From positions 1 through 64,000 of the forward strand of contig WGNA01000029.1 in the NCBI GenBank assembly GCA_016124755.1: a stretch of DNA of 64,000 nt, in the 5' to 3' direction. A program made the position numbers and the translations under genes. Numbering within the stretch: the first letter of the stretch is position 1; every line of letters starts with the position of its first letter. The notes beneath the pieces are model-generated. The model was not told the origin of the DNA, did no database searches, and saw only the letters and a list, made by a program, of their open reading frames with translations. Of the stretch, positions 27,988-38,068 are shown piece after piece. The DNA is from Bacteroidota bacterium. Lineage in GTDB: Bacteria > Bacteroidota > Bacteroidia > NS11-12g > UBA9320.

Positions 27988-30900
27988 ATGAATTTTTTAT
28001 CGCTTTTTGGAATCGCCCCAAATGACAGGCGTAACACCATGCTGCTGATTGGCAACAACTTTTTCGAAGGTCTCGCCATCGCCCTCTTTTATTCCGTTGC
28101 ACTTTCTTCTTTCCTCGACAACAACCCCATTTACCGATACGGTTGGCTGATGATTGCATCTGGAGCGTTTGTAATGCTCTTCACAGTTTTTTTTGAAAAA
28201 GCCGAGCATCATCTTCCCCCCGAAAAACTATTCCGGCTTTTGGCAATTTGTTCGATTTGCGTTTTTGCCCTTGGTTTCGGACTGATGTATTTTGAAGGGA
28301 AAGAATACGCACCCGCTGTGGGTTTTGCGCTTATGGTACTTTATCATTTCGTGTACTTCCTTTACAAAATGCGCTTCTGGGGTTTGTCCGCAATGTTCTT
28401 CGATGTTCGCCAGAGTAAGCGCATGTTCGGTTTGATATCTTCGGTTTACCTGCCGGCTAAATTTATCGGATATACATTGGTAACCACACTCGGGGTTTTC
28501 TCAGATCTTGGTTATCCCGCCCTGTTGTTGCTCGGTGTACTGAGTTATCTCGTGAGTTTTGGTTTTATGCAAAGGCTTACCAAACGCAACCGGGAAGTTC
28601 TTCAATTGCATCATCACGGACACGACCATGCCGCGGAGCATTCTAAAAGTATAGTCAACGGAATTCTGCGGCTGTCTTTTATTATGGTTTTTACTTTAAC
28701 GCTGATCAACTTCCTTTTTGCGAAAGAAGTTCAACACCATTTTGAGGAAGCAGACGGCGATATGTTCCGGTTAATTTCCGAGGCACTTGCCATTAGTTAC
28801 GGTCTCGCGGCTGTGGTTAAAATCGTTGCCTCCGGAAGAATTTTAACCCGGTTCAAGCTCAAGAACCTTCTGATGATCACGCCCATTTTGCTGGCGGTTT
28901 CTATTCTGGCACATTTGGTTATCAGAACCGTAATGGAAATTCACGAACAGGAATATCTCTTTTTTGTGATGCTGATGATCGGTAGTCTCATGCTATCGGA
29001 AGCAATTGATCAACCTTTGGTGATGAGTCTTTTTCAACCATTGGGTAAAAGGGAAATTCTTAGCGGACACACTAAAGTTAAGGGTTACGGAGAAAGTGTC
29101 GGTGTGATCGTAATTGGTTTACTGCTGATCTTTCTCTATGGCGGGCATAAACACATCAATTTAAAGGTTGCCATACCTTTGGTGCTCGGCGCAACGCTTC
29201 TTTGGGTAGCTGCGAGTTGGGTGTTTGCCGGCAGATATCTGGTGAGTCTTCGCCACCTCATCGACCTTAAACTCATAACAGGAAGTCGATCTTTATTTCT
29301 TGATCAGAGTACCGAGCAGCAACTTCTGCATCATCTCGAATCAGATGATATCCGTGTGGTCGAACACACGGCAATTATTCTGGAAGAAAACCGCCGTATG
29401 CCCAGCGAACGCATCGGGTATTTATTGAATCACGAGAGTCAGCACCTGAGATTAATTGTACTTCAACTTTTATCGAGAAGAGAAAAACTCAGCAAAACCA
29501 TTGGCAATAGTCTGATCGAAAGATTGTCTGTTGCAACCGGTCTCGAAAAGGAAAAAATAATTGAACTGCTCTGCAGGTTCGGAAGTGAACAATATGTTTC
29601 GGCTCTGATCCGGGAGGCATCTGAAGCAGATCATCCGCATATTGCCCGCGGACTTGCTGCCAACAAAAGAGGTTTTGATAAATCCTGGTTGCTGGAATAT
29701 GCTGGTCGTAAAATGCAATCCGATTTGCCGGCAGATCAATTGGAAGTGCTTTGTCTGGCCGACGATCATCAGCATGAAGCCTATCTTCCGTTCCTGAAAA
29801 AATGTTTGTTGTCGGTTCATGTTCCTGTGATTCACAAAGCGATTGAAACCTCTGCCCGATACAGTCGGGAAGCCGGAGATCAATTGCTTGCACTACTTCA
29901 ACAGCCGACTCTCCGTCGAACGGTTTTGCGATCTTTATCGCATTTACCGGTTTCTGCCGTAATAGAACTGCATCTCGAAAACAAGATTTCGGATATGGAT
30001 TATCAGCAACTCATTCTGTTAAATCAGGATGAAGCAATTCCGCAAATGTTGTGTGAAATGCTGGATGAATCTACCGGAACACCGCGAAATCGTTTGCTCC
30101 GGGGCATGATTGACAGGGGAGGAGTTAAAATAGGGCGAAGTCAGCTTTTAGAAAATATGGATCGCGAACGAAAGCTGTTGCAGAGTCTTCAGTTTGATGT
30201 TTCGGATAATGATATTCTCGATCGCGCAATAACATTAGAACAAAACGAATGCGTGGAGAGAATGCTCGGCTTGTGTTATCTGCATACCGGTGAAAAGGTG
30301 TTGTTGAACGCACAAAAAGAACTTTTTCTTCATGGCGAAAACAAACTTTCGTTGTGTATTGAAGCGCTGCAGGTTTCGCTTCCCGGAAAAATATTTATGT
30401 CGATTCGGGATGTGCTGGAAGGGAAACAAGACAAAATGGTTCTCACCGCCGGGGATCTTGCAGAACGTCTTAAAGGAATTAAATCTCAACTCAGTACGTG
30501 GATGCAACTCCTGCTGAGTACCGTTGAAAATAAAGAGGAAACAATGAAAACATCCGGTCAGTCTCAAAGTATTAACAGTATCGACAGAGTGATGCTGTTG
30601 AAGACCTCAGCTTTGTTTGAGGAAATTCGTGACAATCGTTTGCTCGATATCGCGGATCACATGCAGGAAGTGAGTGTGAATGCAGATACGTATGTTTTCA
30701 AAAAAGGGGATCCGGGTGATTCGTTGTACATCATCACCGGTGGCGAAGTGGCCATTATTGATGAAGGTCATGAACTAACGCGTTTTTCGAAAGGTGATTT
30801 CTTTGGGGATCTTTCGCTACTGGATCCGGCACCCAGATCGGCATCGGCAAAAGCAACCCAGCCAACCGGTTTATTAAAATTGGATGAAACGGCGATTTAT

Positions 30901-31020
30901 GAATTAATGCACGATCACATTGAAGTTGTGAAAGGCGTATTATCGGCGTTGTGCAAGAGAATCCGGAATCAAAACCGGTTGTATGTTGAAGAGAAGAACA
31001 AAGTCTCCCATCAGGTTTAA
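27988..31020 (+). CDS. Npt1/Npt2-type nucleotide transporter fused to HEAT-like and cyclic-nucleotide-binding domains
   Basis: A 1010-residue membrane protein in three parts. Residues 1 to about 425 form about twelve membrane helices of MFS/ATP-ADP-translocase type (opening FGIAPNDRRNTMLLIGNNFF). Residues about 440-830 are helical repeats of HEAT character. Residues about 877-995 are a cyclic-nucleotide-binding domain with phosphate-binding cassette GDFFGDLSLLDPAPRSASA (from 936). The usual FGE glutamate is D here. Bacteroidota carry such fusions, and neither their ligand nor their substrate is settled. A GTG at 27940 would add 16 residues, but ATG 27988 sits just before the conserved start. 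The HD hydrolase gene faces it. Confidence 0.82.
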   Translation: MNFLSLFGIAPNDRRNTMLLIGNNFFEGLAIALFYSVALSSFLDNNPIYRYGWLMIASGAFVMLFTVFFEKAEHHLPPEKLFRLLAICSICVFALGFGLMYFEGKEYAPAVGFALMVLYHFVYFLYKMRFWGLSAMFFDVRQSKRMFGLISSVYLPAKFIGYTLVTTLGVFSDLGYPALLLLGVLSYLVSFGFMQRLTKRNREVLQLHHHGHDHAAEHSKSIVNGILRLSFIMVFTLTLINFLFAKEVQHHFEEADGDMFRLISEALAISYGLAAVVKIVASGRILTRFKLKNLLMITPILLAVSILAHLVIRTVMEIHEQEYLFFVMLMIGSLMLSEAIDQPLVMSLFQPLGKREILSGHTKVKGYGESVGVIVIGLLLIFLYGGHKHINLKVAIPLVLGATLLWVAASWVFAGRYLVSLRHLIDLKLITGSRSLFLDQSTEQQLLHHLESDDIRVVEHTAIILEENRRMPSERIGYLLNHESQHLRLIVLQLLSRREKLSKTIGNSLIERLSVATGLEKEKIIELLCRFGSEQYVSALIREASEADHPHIARGLAANKRGFDKSWLLEYAGRKMQSDLPADQLEVLCLADDHQHEAYLPFLKKCLLSVHVPVIHKAIETSARYSREAGDQLLALLQQPTLRRTVLRSLSHLPVSAVIELHLENKISDMDYQQLILLNQDEAIPQMLCEMLDESTGTPRNRLLRGMIDRGGVKIGRSQLLENMDRERKLLQSLQFDVSDNDILDRAITLEQNECVERMLGLCYLHTGEKVLLNAQKELFLHGENKLSLCIEALQVSLPGKIFMSIRDVLEGKQDKMVLTAGDLAERLKGIKSQLSTWMQLLLSTVENKEETMKTSGQSQSINSIDRVMLLKTSALFEEIRDNRLLDIADHMQEVSVNADTYVFKKGDPGDSLYIITGGEVAIIDEGHELTRFSKGDFFGDLSLLDPAPRSASAKATQPTGLLKLDETAIYELMHDHIEVVKGVLSALCKRIRNQNRLYVEEKNKVSHQV

Positions 31021-31046
31021 TCCGAAAAATTAATTCCGGATTTTAA

Positions 31047-31640
31047 TTATTCTTCAACAATCAACTGCTTCACCCGCTCAAGATTTTCCATCTTAAAAGC
31101 TTGTCGGTGATGCACGCAGAAATCGGTAAAGTAATGGTGTGCTGAAATGAACTTAACCTGAGTGCGGTTATAAATATCGCGGTCGCTCATGATGTTTTTA
31201 TTCTGCCATTCCTGAAATAAAGTTTCCGAGATCTGATCAAAGCGATCGGTTCCCAGATATTCGAGATCGGCATCCGCAATAATTTGTTCTAAAAGATTTT
31301 TCGGTTGCTGAGGAATTTTAGTCGCCCGAATCATTCCCTGAATGATGGCAATGTCTTCATCCGAATAATTGTACTCCGGAAGTATTTCTGCAGCAATCAG
31401 GCATCCCCTTTCTTCGTGTTCGGTGTAGCCGTAAAGAAAACCGCTATCGTGCAGAACGATGGCAGAATTTAACAGCTCCCACTCGTTTTCACTCAGGTTT
31501 TCGTGAGACCCGATTTTACGCGCAGCTTCCATCACGTCCATCACATGATGGTATCCGTGATAGGTTAGTTCATCACTCAGACCTTTCTTCAGTCGTTGAG
31601 TGAAATCCTCAATGAATTGTTTATATTTTCTGTAGCTCAA
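31047..31640 (-). CDS. HD-domain phosphohydrolase
   Basis: A 197-residue HD-superfamily enzyme. The metal residues are seen in order: H31/H32 (YHGYHHVMDV), H64-D65 (VLHDSGF) and D123 (IIADADLEYLG). Such proteins cut phosphate esters of nucleotides or (p)ppGpp-like molecules. It is convergent with the Npt/cNMP fusion gene, 26 bp between stops, so it is not in that operon. The exact substrate cannot be told. Confidence 0.8.
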   Translation of the reverse strand: MSYRKYKQFIEDFTQRLKKGLSDELTYHGYHHVMDVMEAARKIGSHENLSENEWELLNSAIVLHDSGFLYGYTEHEERGCLIAAEILPEYNYSDEDIAIIQGMIRATKIPQQPKNLLEQIIADADLEYLGTDRFDQISETLFQEWQNKNIMSDRDIYNRTQVKFISAHHYFTDFCVHHRQAFKMENLERVKQLIVEE

Positions 31641-31762
31641 TGATTAAGACTTACAGTAGACATTGCCGTCTATTCGTTCGAAGTAACAAAATAGATTAAT
31701 AAAAAATAATTTGGCGGTTAATTGTTTTTACCAATTGACCTGATATGTGAACACAGAAGGAA

Positions 31763-32374
31763 TTAATTTGGTTTGTTCCCCCATTGAAAATCCATCATCC
31801 TTCGCACGTATTTCCCAAGAATATCAAATTCGATATTTACTTCATCCCCTTTCTTCAATACTTTAAATTGTGTGTGTTCCATCGTGTAGGGAATAATGGC
31901 AACCTGAACAGAATTATCGGTTTCTTTAACAACAGTGAGACTCACACCGTTTATTGTGATCGATCCTTTTTCAACCAGAAGCCCCTGATGTGGTTTTCTG
32001 AGACGAAAGAACAATTCCCAGCTCCCGCCAACTTCCCGTATTTCTTCACAAACTGCTTTTTCATCCACGTGGCCCTGAACGATATGGCCGTCGAGTCTTC
32101 CGTTCATTTGCATACATCTTTCGATATTCACCGGATCACCAATCACTAAAGAACCCAGATTGGTGCGGTTCAGTGTTTCGTCGATTGCAGTAACGATATA
32201 CGTTGAGGCAGATTTGTCGATGGAAACTACCGTGAGGCAAACGCCATTATGCGCAACACTTTGATCAATCTTAAATTCGGAAGCTAATTCAGAACTAATT
32301 GTGAAATCAACGTTGCTTCCATCGCGACGGATTCCGGCAACGCTACCGACGGTTTCGATGATGCCGGTAAACAT
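31763..32374 (-). CDS. ribE: Riboflavin synthase alpha chain
   Basis: A 203-residue enzyme that joins two molecules of 6,7-dimethyl-8-ribityllumazine to give riboflavin. The start MFTGIIETVG is the family hallmark, and the two lumazine-binding halves repeat: a VAHNGVCLTVV motif in the first and KGSITINGVSLTVV in the second. The gene follows sdhB by only 7 bp on the same strand, so it is probably the last gene of the sdhCAB operon. The operon would then make flavin together with a flavin-containing enzyme. About 120 bp of gene-free sequence precede it on the plus side. Confidence 0.93.
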   Translation of the reverse strand: MFTGIIETVGSVAGIRRDGSNVDFTISSELASEFKIDQSVAHNGVCLTVVSIDKSASTYIVTAIDETLNRTNLGSLVIGDPVNIERCMQMNGRLDGHIVQGHVDEKAVCEEIREVGGSWELFFRLRKPHQGLLVEKGSITINGVSLTVVKETDNSVQVAIIPYTMEHTQFKVLKKGDEVNIEFDILGKYVRRMMDFQWGNKPN

Positions 32375-32381
32375 GTTATAA

Positions 32382-33137
32382 TTATTTCTCGCTATAAGTA
32401 AGCGAGGCTTTGAGATACTCCCGGTTCATGCGGGCGATGTTGGTAAGTGAAATTCCTTTCGGGCATTCTACTTCACAAGCACCCGTATTCGTACAATTTC
32501 CAAAACCCTCTTTATCCATTTGCTCAACCATGCTGAGAACACGTCGTTCTGCTTCCACTTTTCCCTGCGGAAGAAGTGCGAGTTGAGAAACTTTTGCTGA
32601 AACAAACAACATGGCAGATGCATTTTTACAGGTGGCCACACAGGCGCCGCATCCAATACAGGTAGCTGCGTCGAAAGCTTCATCGGCATCGTCTTTCGGA
32701 ATCGGAAGCGCGTTGGCATCCATGGTATTTCCGGAAGTGTTTACAGAAACAAATCCTCCTGCAGCCATAATGCGGTCGAAAGCTCCGCGGTCAACTACGA
32801 GGTCTTTTATTACCGGAAAAGCTTTAGCCCGAAAAGGTTCAATATAAATGGTATCTCCGTTTTTGAATTTGCGCATGTGCAGCTGGCAGGTAGTTACTCC
32901 GCGATCGGGACCGTGAGCTTCACCATTAATATACATGGAACACATTCCACAAATTCCCTCACGACAATCGTGATCAAATGCAACCGGATCTTCTCCCTTC
33001 TCAACCAGATCGTTGTTCAAAACATCAATCATTTCGAGGAAAGACATATCGCCCGAAATGCCGGTAACCTTGTAATCAACCATCTTTCCTGCGGAAGAGG
33101 TATTTTTTTGTCGCCAGATTTTAAGTGTTAAATCCAT
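32382..33137 (-). CDS. sdhB: Succinate dehydrogenase/fumarate reductase iron-sulfur subunit
   Basis: A 251-residue electron-transfer subunit. The [2Fe-2S] ligands are C58, C63, C66 and C84 in CREGICGMC ... TTC. The [4Fe-4S] and [3Fe-4S] ligands are found in [11 protein letters not shown] (160-170) and [11 protein letters not shown] (215-225). It passes electrons from the flavoprotein SdhA to the membrane cytochrome b. It follows sdhA by 44 bp and precedes ribE by 7 bp. Confidence 0.95.
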   Translation of the reverse strand: MDLTLKIWRQKNTSSAGKMVDYKVTGISGDMSFLEMIDVLNNDLVEKGEDPVAFDHDCREGICGMCSMYINGEAHGPDRGVTTCQLHMRKFKNGDTIYIEPFRAKAFPVIKDLVVDRGAFDRIMAAGGFVSVNTSGNTMDANALPIPKDDADEAFDAATCIGCGACVATCKNASAMLFVSAKVSQLALLPQGKVEAERRVLSMVEQMDKEGFGNCTNTGACEVECPKGISLTNIARMNREYLKASLTYSEK

Positions 33138-33181
33138 AACAATTGTTTCGCTTTTTTTATCCGTGGGTTTTAGCCCGACAC

Positions 33182-35185
33182 TTATTTATAGCTTCTCGTT
33201 TTTACTTCAATGTATTCGTAGTTCAGGTCTTCTTTGTGAAGAACAGATTTACCGGGATCGCCCGTGTATTCCCAGGATGCTACATACATATAGTTCTTAT
33301 CGTCGCGCAGCGCCTCGCCTTCTTCGGTTTGGTATTCTTCCCGGAAGTGACCGCCGCAACTTTCGTTTCTTTCCAATGCATCCATTGCCATGAGTTCACC
33401 CAGTTCGAGGAAGTCGGCAACCCGACCAGCTTTTTCAAGCTCCTGATTAAATTCTTCAATGGAACCCGGAACCCGCACATCTTTCCAGAACTCGTCGCGC
33501 AACTCGCGTATTTCAGAAATGGCTTGTTTCAATCCTTCTGCGTTTCGGGCCATTCCGACTTTATCCCACATTATCTTACCAAGTTTTTTGTGGAAGTGAT
33601 CAACCGACTTCGAACCTTTGTTGGTTACAAAAAAGTTCAGCTTTTCCCGAACGTGTTTCTCGGCTTCTTCAAACTCCGGCAAATCGGTTGAGATTTTTCC
33701 GGTTCTGATATCATTCGACAAATAATCACCAATGGTATAAGGCAGAACAAAATATCCGTCGGCCAGTCCTTGCATTAATGCGGAAGCACCCAATCGATTG
33801 GCTCCGTGATCCGAGAAATTCGCTTCTCCGGCGGCATAGCAACCCGGAATGGTTGTCATCAGATTATAGTCGACCCAAATTCCACCCATTGTATAGTGAA
33901 CAGCCGGATAAATCTTCATCGGTGTTTCATACGGATTGTCGTCAACTATCTTTTCGTACATCTGAAACAGGTTTCCGTATTTCGCCTCGATCACCTCTTT
34001 GCCAAGACGACGAATTGTCTCCATGTCGGGGTTCTCGATTTTTTCAACCGCAGCCTTTTCTCTTCCGTATCGTTCGATTGCCGATCCGAAATCCAGATAA
34101 ACCGCTTCACCGGTGGCATTAACACCATAACCCGCATCGCATCTTTCTTTGGCAGCGCGAGAGGCAACGTCACGCGGAACGAGATTTCCAAAAGCCGGAT
34201 ATCTTCTTTCCAAATAATAATCGCGGTCTTCTTCTTTAATATCTCTCGGTCTGAGTTTGCCTTCTCTGATGGCGTGAACATCTTCCATTTTTTTCGGAAC
34301 CCAGATTCTACCGTCGTTTCGAAGCGACTCCGACATCAACGTAAGTTTCGACTGATGATCTCCGGAAACCGGAATACAGGTCGGGTGAATTTGGGTAAAA
34401 CAAGGATTGGCGAAGAAGGCACCTTTTTTATGAATCTTCCAGGCGGCGGTTACGTTGCTACCCATCGCATTTGTACTGAGGAAGAACACGTTTCCGTAAC
34501 CTCCGGAAGCAATTACAACAGCGTGTGCAGAATGTCTTTCAATCTCTCCGGTAATAAGATTCCTTGCGATGATTCCTCTGGCTTTTCCATCTACAACTAC
34601 CAGCTCGAGCATTTCGTGGCGGTTGTACATTTTAATACTGCCTTTCCCGATTTGACGGCTCATGGCAGAATACGCTCCGAGCAACAACTGCTGACCAGTC
34701 TGGCCTTTAGCATAAAAAGTTCGCGAAACCTGCACTCCACCAAAAGACCGGTTGTCGAGCAATCCGCCATATTCGCGGGCAAACGGAACTCCCTGAGCAA
34801 CACACTGATCGATAATGTTTGCAGAAACTTCTGCTAACCGGTAAACATTGGCTTCGCGGCTTCTGTAATCCCCACCTTTTATGGTATCGTAAAAAAGCCG
34901 GTAAACTGAATCACCGTCGTTCTGATAATTTTTTGCAGCATTAATACCTCCCTGAGCCGCAATGCTGTGCGCTCTTCGAGGAGAATCCTGAAAACAAAAA
35001 GCTTTTACTTTATAACCCAGTTCGGCAAGTGATGCTGCGGCAGATCCACCTGCGAGTCCGGTTCCCACAACGATCACATCGATGTTACGCTTGTTGGCCG
35101 GATTCACCAGATTAATATGGGATTTGTGGTCGCTCCATTTCTGGGCTAACTCACCTTTTGGAATTCTTGAATCGAGTTTGCTCAT
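33182..35185 (-). CDS. sdhA: Succinate dehydrogenase/fumarate reductase flavoprotein subunit
   Basis: A 667-residue flavoprotein that oxidises succinate to fumarate (TCA cycle, respiratory complex II). The N-terminal Rossmann motif [12 protein letters not shown] is at 39-50. The covalent FAD histidine is H73 in [11 protein letters not shown]. The catalytic motif HPTCIPVSG and the C-terminal domain (RVREKLNFF region) are present. It follows sdhC by 25 bp. The length and the gene order C-A-B match the b558-type complex usual in Bacteroidota. Confidence 0.96.
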   Translation of the reverse strand: MSKLDSRIPKGELAQKWSDHKSHINLVNPANKRNIDVIVVGTGLAGGSAAASLAELGYKVKAFCFQDSPRRAHSIAAQGGINAAKNYQNDGDSVYRLFYDTIKGGDYRSREANVYRLAEVSANIIDQCVAQGVPFAREYGGLLDNRSFGGVQVSRTFYAKGQTGQQLLLGAYSAMSRQIGKGSIKMYNRHEMLELVVVDGKARGIIARNLITGEIERHSAHAVVIASGGYGNVFFLSTNAMGSNVTAAWKIHKKGAFFANPCFTQIHPTCIPVSGDHQSKLTLMSESLRNDGRIWVPKKMEDVHAIREGKLRPRDIKEEDRDYYLERRYPAFGNLVPRDVASRAAKERCDAGYGVNATGEAVYLDFGSAIERYGREKAAVEKIENPDMETIRRLGKEVIEAKYGNLFQMYEKIVDDNPYETPMKIYPAVHYTMGGIWVDYNLMTTIPGCYAAGEANFSDHGANRLGASALMQGLADGYFVLPYTIGDYLSNDIRTGKISTDLPEFEEAEKHVREKLNFFVTNKGSKSVDHFHKKLGKIMWDKVGMARNAEGLKQAISEIRELRDEFWKDVRVPGSIEEFNQELEKAGRVADFLELGELMAMDALERNESCGGHFREEYQTEEGEALRDDKNYMYVASWEYTGDPGKSVLHKEDLNYEYIEVKTRSYK

Positions 35186-35210
35186 AAGGATATCAGTTGA
35201 TCAAGAAGTT

Positions 35211-35858
35211 TTAGTTCGAAAGAGATGAAAAATAAAAGAAGAGAGAAATCAGCGAAAACCCGAGTGTTACCACAACCGCAAATGCGCGTCCCAACCACTT
35301 GATGGCTGGTGTGTATTTGCTGTGGTTGATACCTACCGACTGAAACGCCGATTGAAATCCGTGATCAAGGTGGAAGCCGAGAAGCACAAAAGCAAATACA
35401 TATAATAAGGTGTACAACGGATTTTCAAAAAGTTTCACTACCAGTTCGTAATCCGAACTGTATGGCATGTCCCCGAATTTTAAAACCCAGAAATAATTCT
35501 TCAGGTGAACGATCAGGAAAAATAAAACCAGCAATCCGGTTACAATCATATTTCGTGAAGACCAACCTGAATTGGCAGCGGCCTTATTCATAGCATACGC
35601 TGAAGGGCGCGCTTTTTTGTTTTGAAGGGTGAGTTGAATTCCCATTGCGATGTGAAGCACAAACCCGATTGCCAGTACATATTGCATTAACTGAATGATC
35701 CAGTTGGTTGCCATGAAATGGGAGGCCTCGTTGAAAAGGTCTGCACTGATCAGGGTAAATAAATTAATCGTGAGGTGAAGCGCCAGGAAAGAAATGAGAA
35801 ACAATCCCGACAACGCCATCACGATTTTTCGTAGAATACTTGAATTGATCAAGGCCAT
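35211..35858 (-). CDS. sdhC: Succinate dehydrogenase cytochrome b subunit (b558 type)
   Basis: A 215-residue membrane anchor with five hydrophobic helices, typical of the single-subunit b558-type SDH. Histidines in ALHLTINLF, LHIAMGIQL, IVHLKNYFW and LGFHLDHGF are candidates for heme b ligation on two levels. It reduces menaquinone with electrons from SdhB. It is the first gene of the operon. On its strand a TAAATTTG motif (35910 to 35903) lies about 45 bp before the start and fits the Bacteroidota -7 element, though no matching -33 TTTG was found. Confidence 0.9.
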   Translation of the reverse strand: MALINSSILRKIVMALSGLFLISFLALHLTINLFTLISADLFNEASHFMATNWIIQLMQYVLAIGFVLHIAMGIQLTLQNKKARPSAYAMNKAAANSGWSSRNMIVTGLLVLFFLIVHLKNYFWVLKFGDMPYSSDYELVVKLFENPLYTLLYVFAFVLLGFHLDHGFQSAFQSVGINHSKYTPAIKWLGRAFAVVVTLGFSLISLFFYFSSLSN

Positions 35859-35948
35859 AGATGATGCGTTTTCTGTAATTCGGCTGATTGAACAGCTGCC
35901 GGCAAATTTAATTTCTTAATGTTTCCTGCCATTTCCGGGTGTAGGATG

Positions 35949-35971
35949 TTAGAACAATTCTAAATAGAATT
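35949..35971. promoter_or_regulatory. Overlapping inverted repeats between sdhC and ftsX
   Basis: TTAGAA-CAA-TTCTAA (35949-35963) and AATTCTA-AA-TAGAATT (35956-35971) are both perfect and share the central TTCTAA. They lie 37 bp before ftsX and 91 bp before sdhC, in the divergent promoter region. They could be a regulator site for either gene. Confidence 0.35.
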
Positions 35972-36007
35972 CTCTCAATCGTAACCGGCATTCAGGCTGT
36001 GGCTAAA

Positions 36008-36937
36008 ATGCGGACATCTTCTGTTTTTGCCTCGGTACTTTTGCCAACACTCATGAAGCGCCGAAAGAACATTTCCGGATTATCGATCATCATTAGCATC
36101 ACAATGGTGCTGTATATTCTGGGTTTATTCGGATTGCTGCTCATCAACACGAACAAGATTACAAACTATCTTGAAGAGAACGTAATTGTAATTCTGTACT
36201 TCGATCTTCAGAAACCTGATCAGGAAATAAAAGATCTTTCTGCTGAAATCGGGAAAATGAAGAATGTGAAACAAACCCGGTTTGTGAGCAGAGAAGAAGC
36301 TGCCTTTCAATACAAGGAAGTTCTGGAAGAAGACTTCGTGGAAATTTTGGGTGATAATCCATTGCCTGCTTCGGTTGAAGTGTATCTCAATGCGGAAATG
36401 TCTTCGAAACAGCGCGAAAAAATTATCGGTGAATTGCGAAATCTGGATGGAGTCGACGAAGTGGATTTTATGAAGGATCTTGTTTCGAGTATCGAACGCA
36501 ACAAGGTTATCGTGGGAAACATTCTGATTATTCTGGCGATGTTGCTCGTCGTGGTTTCATTAGTTCTCGTCAATAATACAATCCGACTCAGTGTTTATTC
36601 CCGGCGGTTTCTTGTGCGCAGCATGCAGTTGGTCGGAGCAACCGAATGGTTTATCATTAAACCATTTGTGATTCGCTCGGTGCTGTACGTCTTGGTCGCT
36701 TCGGTTGCTGCGATGGTACTCACAACGATTACGTATTTTGTGGTTGGCGGATGGGTTCAGCAAAACCTTCCGGGATCCGGATATGAGTTAATTTCCTTCA
36801 AAGTCTTCACACACGATTTTCAGATATATTCACTTTTATTTGCATTGCTGGTTGCGTTGGGTCTCCTGATCGTTATTCCGGGAACTTACTTCGCGACACA
36901 GAAATACCTTCGATTGCGAATTGATGAATTGTATTGA
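36008..36937 (+). CDS. ftsX: Cell-division ABC permease FtsX
   Basis: A 309-residue membrane protein with the FtsX layout: one helix (about 25-50), an extracytoplasmic domain (about 55-165) and three C-terminal helices. It works with the FtsE ATPase, not seen in the window, to control peptidoglycan hydrolases at the septum. The periplasmic domain shows IVILYFD and SREEAAFQYKEVL. Either GTG 35999 or ATG 36008 could start it; ATG is chosen. It is the first of a compact trio with the DUF3098 and uppP genes. Confidence 0.88.
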   Translation: MRTSSVFASVLLPTLMKRRKNISGLSIIISITMVLYILGLFGLLLINTNKITNYLEENVIVILYFDLQKPDQEIKDLSAEIGKMKNVKQTRFVSREEAAFQYKEVLEEDFVEILGDNPLPASVEVYLNAEMSSKQREKIIGELRNLDGVDEVDFMKDLVSSIERNKVIVGNILIILAMLLVVVSLVLVNNTIRLSVYSRRFLVRSMQLVGATEWFIIKPFVIRSVLYVLVASVAAMVLTTITYFVVGGWVQQNLPGSGYELISFKVFTHDFQIYSLLFALLVALGLLIVIPGTYFATQKYLRLRIDELY

Positions 36938-36954
36938 AGGATCACATTAGGTTT

Positions 36955-37284
36955 ATGAGTACTAAGAAAAAACAAAAGAAAGTTGTTGCGGATCCTCAAA
37001 AGGAAGCGCTTAAAAATTCAGGAATTCATCACTTTGTTTTTACCCGTGATAACTACAAGTGGATGCTCATCGGACTCGGAATTATTGTTTTGGGCTTTGT
37101 GCTAATGGCCGGAAAGACCGACGATATTTTTAACAACGATGCAGTTTTTCACGGAGGTCCGGTGAGTTTTAGCACGAAACTTAAAATTACCGTTGCACCG
37201 ATTATGGTTCTCCTTGGTTTCTGTGTGGAAGTGTACGCGATTCTGAAAAAGCCAACCGAAACAGCGACTGATGAGCCATCTTGA
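36955..37284 (+). CDS. DUF3098-family membrane protein
   Basis: A 109-residue protein with a basic N-terminus and two membrane helices (about 30-50 and 78-96). The pattern HHFVFTRDNYKWMLIGLG and a GPVSFSTKLKITVAP loop are marks of DUF3098, a family seen next to ftsX and uppP in Bacteroidota. The job is unknown; the place suggests the cell envelope. A TTG at 36934 that overlaps the ftsX stop could add 7 residues. Its 3' end overlaps uppP by 14 bp. Confidence 0.82.
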   Translation: MSTKKKQKKVVADPQKEALKNSGIHHFVFTRDNYKWMLIGLGIIVLGFVLMAGKTDDIFNNDAVFHGGPVSFSTKLKITVAPIMVLLGFCVEVYAILKKPTETATDEPS

Positions 37285-38068
37285 AGCATTCCTGATTGGC
37301 ATCATTCAGGGATTAACCGAATTTCTGCCGGTGAGCAGCAGCGGGCACATTGAGTTGTCTAAAGCTATTTTTGGTTCTGAACTCGAAGAAGGTTTACTTT
37401 TTACTGTTGTGCTTCATGCCGCAACCGCGCTGAGTACTTTGGTTATTTTCCGCAAAGATATTCTCGATATTTTCAAAGGTCTTCTGCAGTTCAAATGGAA
37501 TGAAGAAACCCGCTATAGTGTGATGATTATTATCTCCATGATTCCGGCTGCGATTGTTGGTCTCTTGTGGGAAGACAAAATCGAAACACTGTTTGATAAA
37601 AATGTTTTACTGGTGGGCTTCATGCTTTTGATAACCGGAGGCATTCTGATCTGGTCAGATAGGATGGGCAGGAAAGACGGAGTAGTTGATAACCGGAAAG
37701 CTGCCATTATGGGAATTGTTCAAGCAATTGCGATTTTGCCCGGAATCAGCCGTTCGGGATCAACCATCGGAACCGGTGTTATACTCGGAATTGACCGAAG
37801 CAAAGCTGCCCGTTTTTCTTTTATAATGGTGTTACCGTTAATTCTTGGTGCGGCAGCCAAAAAGCTTTTGGATTACTTTTCGGGAGAAGGAAGTCATGGT
37901 GATCTTTCTGTCGATGTTATGGCAGTTGGTTTCATAGCTGCCTTTGTGAGCGGTATATTCGCCATCCGATGGATGATCAAACTCGTGGAAAAAAGTCAGC
38001 TCTCCTGGTTTGCGTATTATTGTTTCGCGGCCGGAGCCTTCAGTATTATCTGGGCGCTCTCTCAATAA
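37271..38068 (+). CDS. uppP: Undecaprenyl-diphosphatase (UppP/BacA)
   Basis: A 265-residue membrane enzyme that removes a phosphate from undecaprenyl diphosphate, recycling the lipid carrier for peptidoglycan and O-antigen. Both family motifs are seen: E17 with PVSSSGH (20-26), and PGISRSG (157-163) which carries the catalytic arginine. It overlaps the DUF3098 gene by 14 bp and the next small gene by 49 bp, so the group from ftsX is one transcript. Supply of lipid carrier fits the glycan genes later in the window. Confidence 0.95.
   Translation: MSHLEAFLIGIIQGLTEFLPVSSSGHIELSKAIFGSELEEGLLFTVVLHAATALSTLVIFRKDILDIFKGLLQFKWNEETRYSVMIIISMIPAAIVGLLWEDKIETLFDKNVLLVGFMLLITGGILIWSDRMGRKDGVVDNRKAAIMGIVQAIAILPGISRSGSTIGTGVILGIDRSKAARFSFIMVLPLILGAAAKKLLDYFSGEGSHGDLSVDVMAVGFIAAFVSGIFAIRWMIKLVEKSQLSWFAYYCFAAGAFSIIWALSQ

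Noticed and set aside
33806-34837. 343-codon plus-strand frame
   Set aside because: It is antisense to sdhA, which is fully conserved, so it is a shadow frame.
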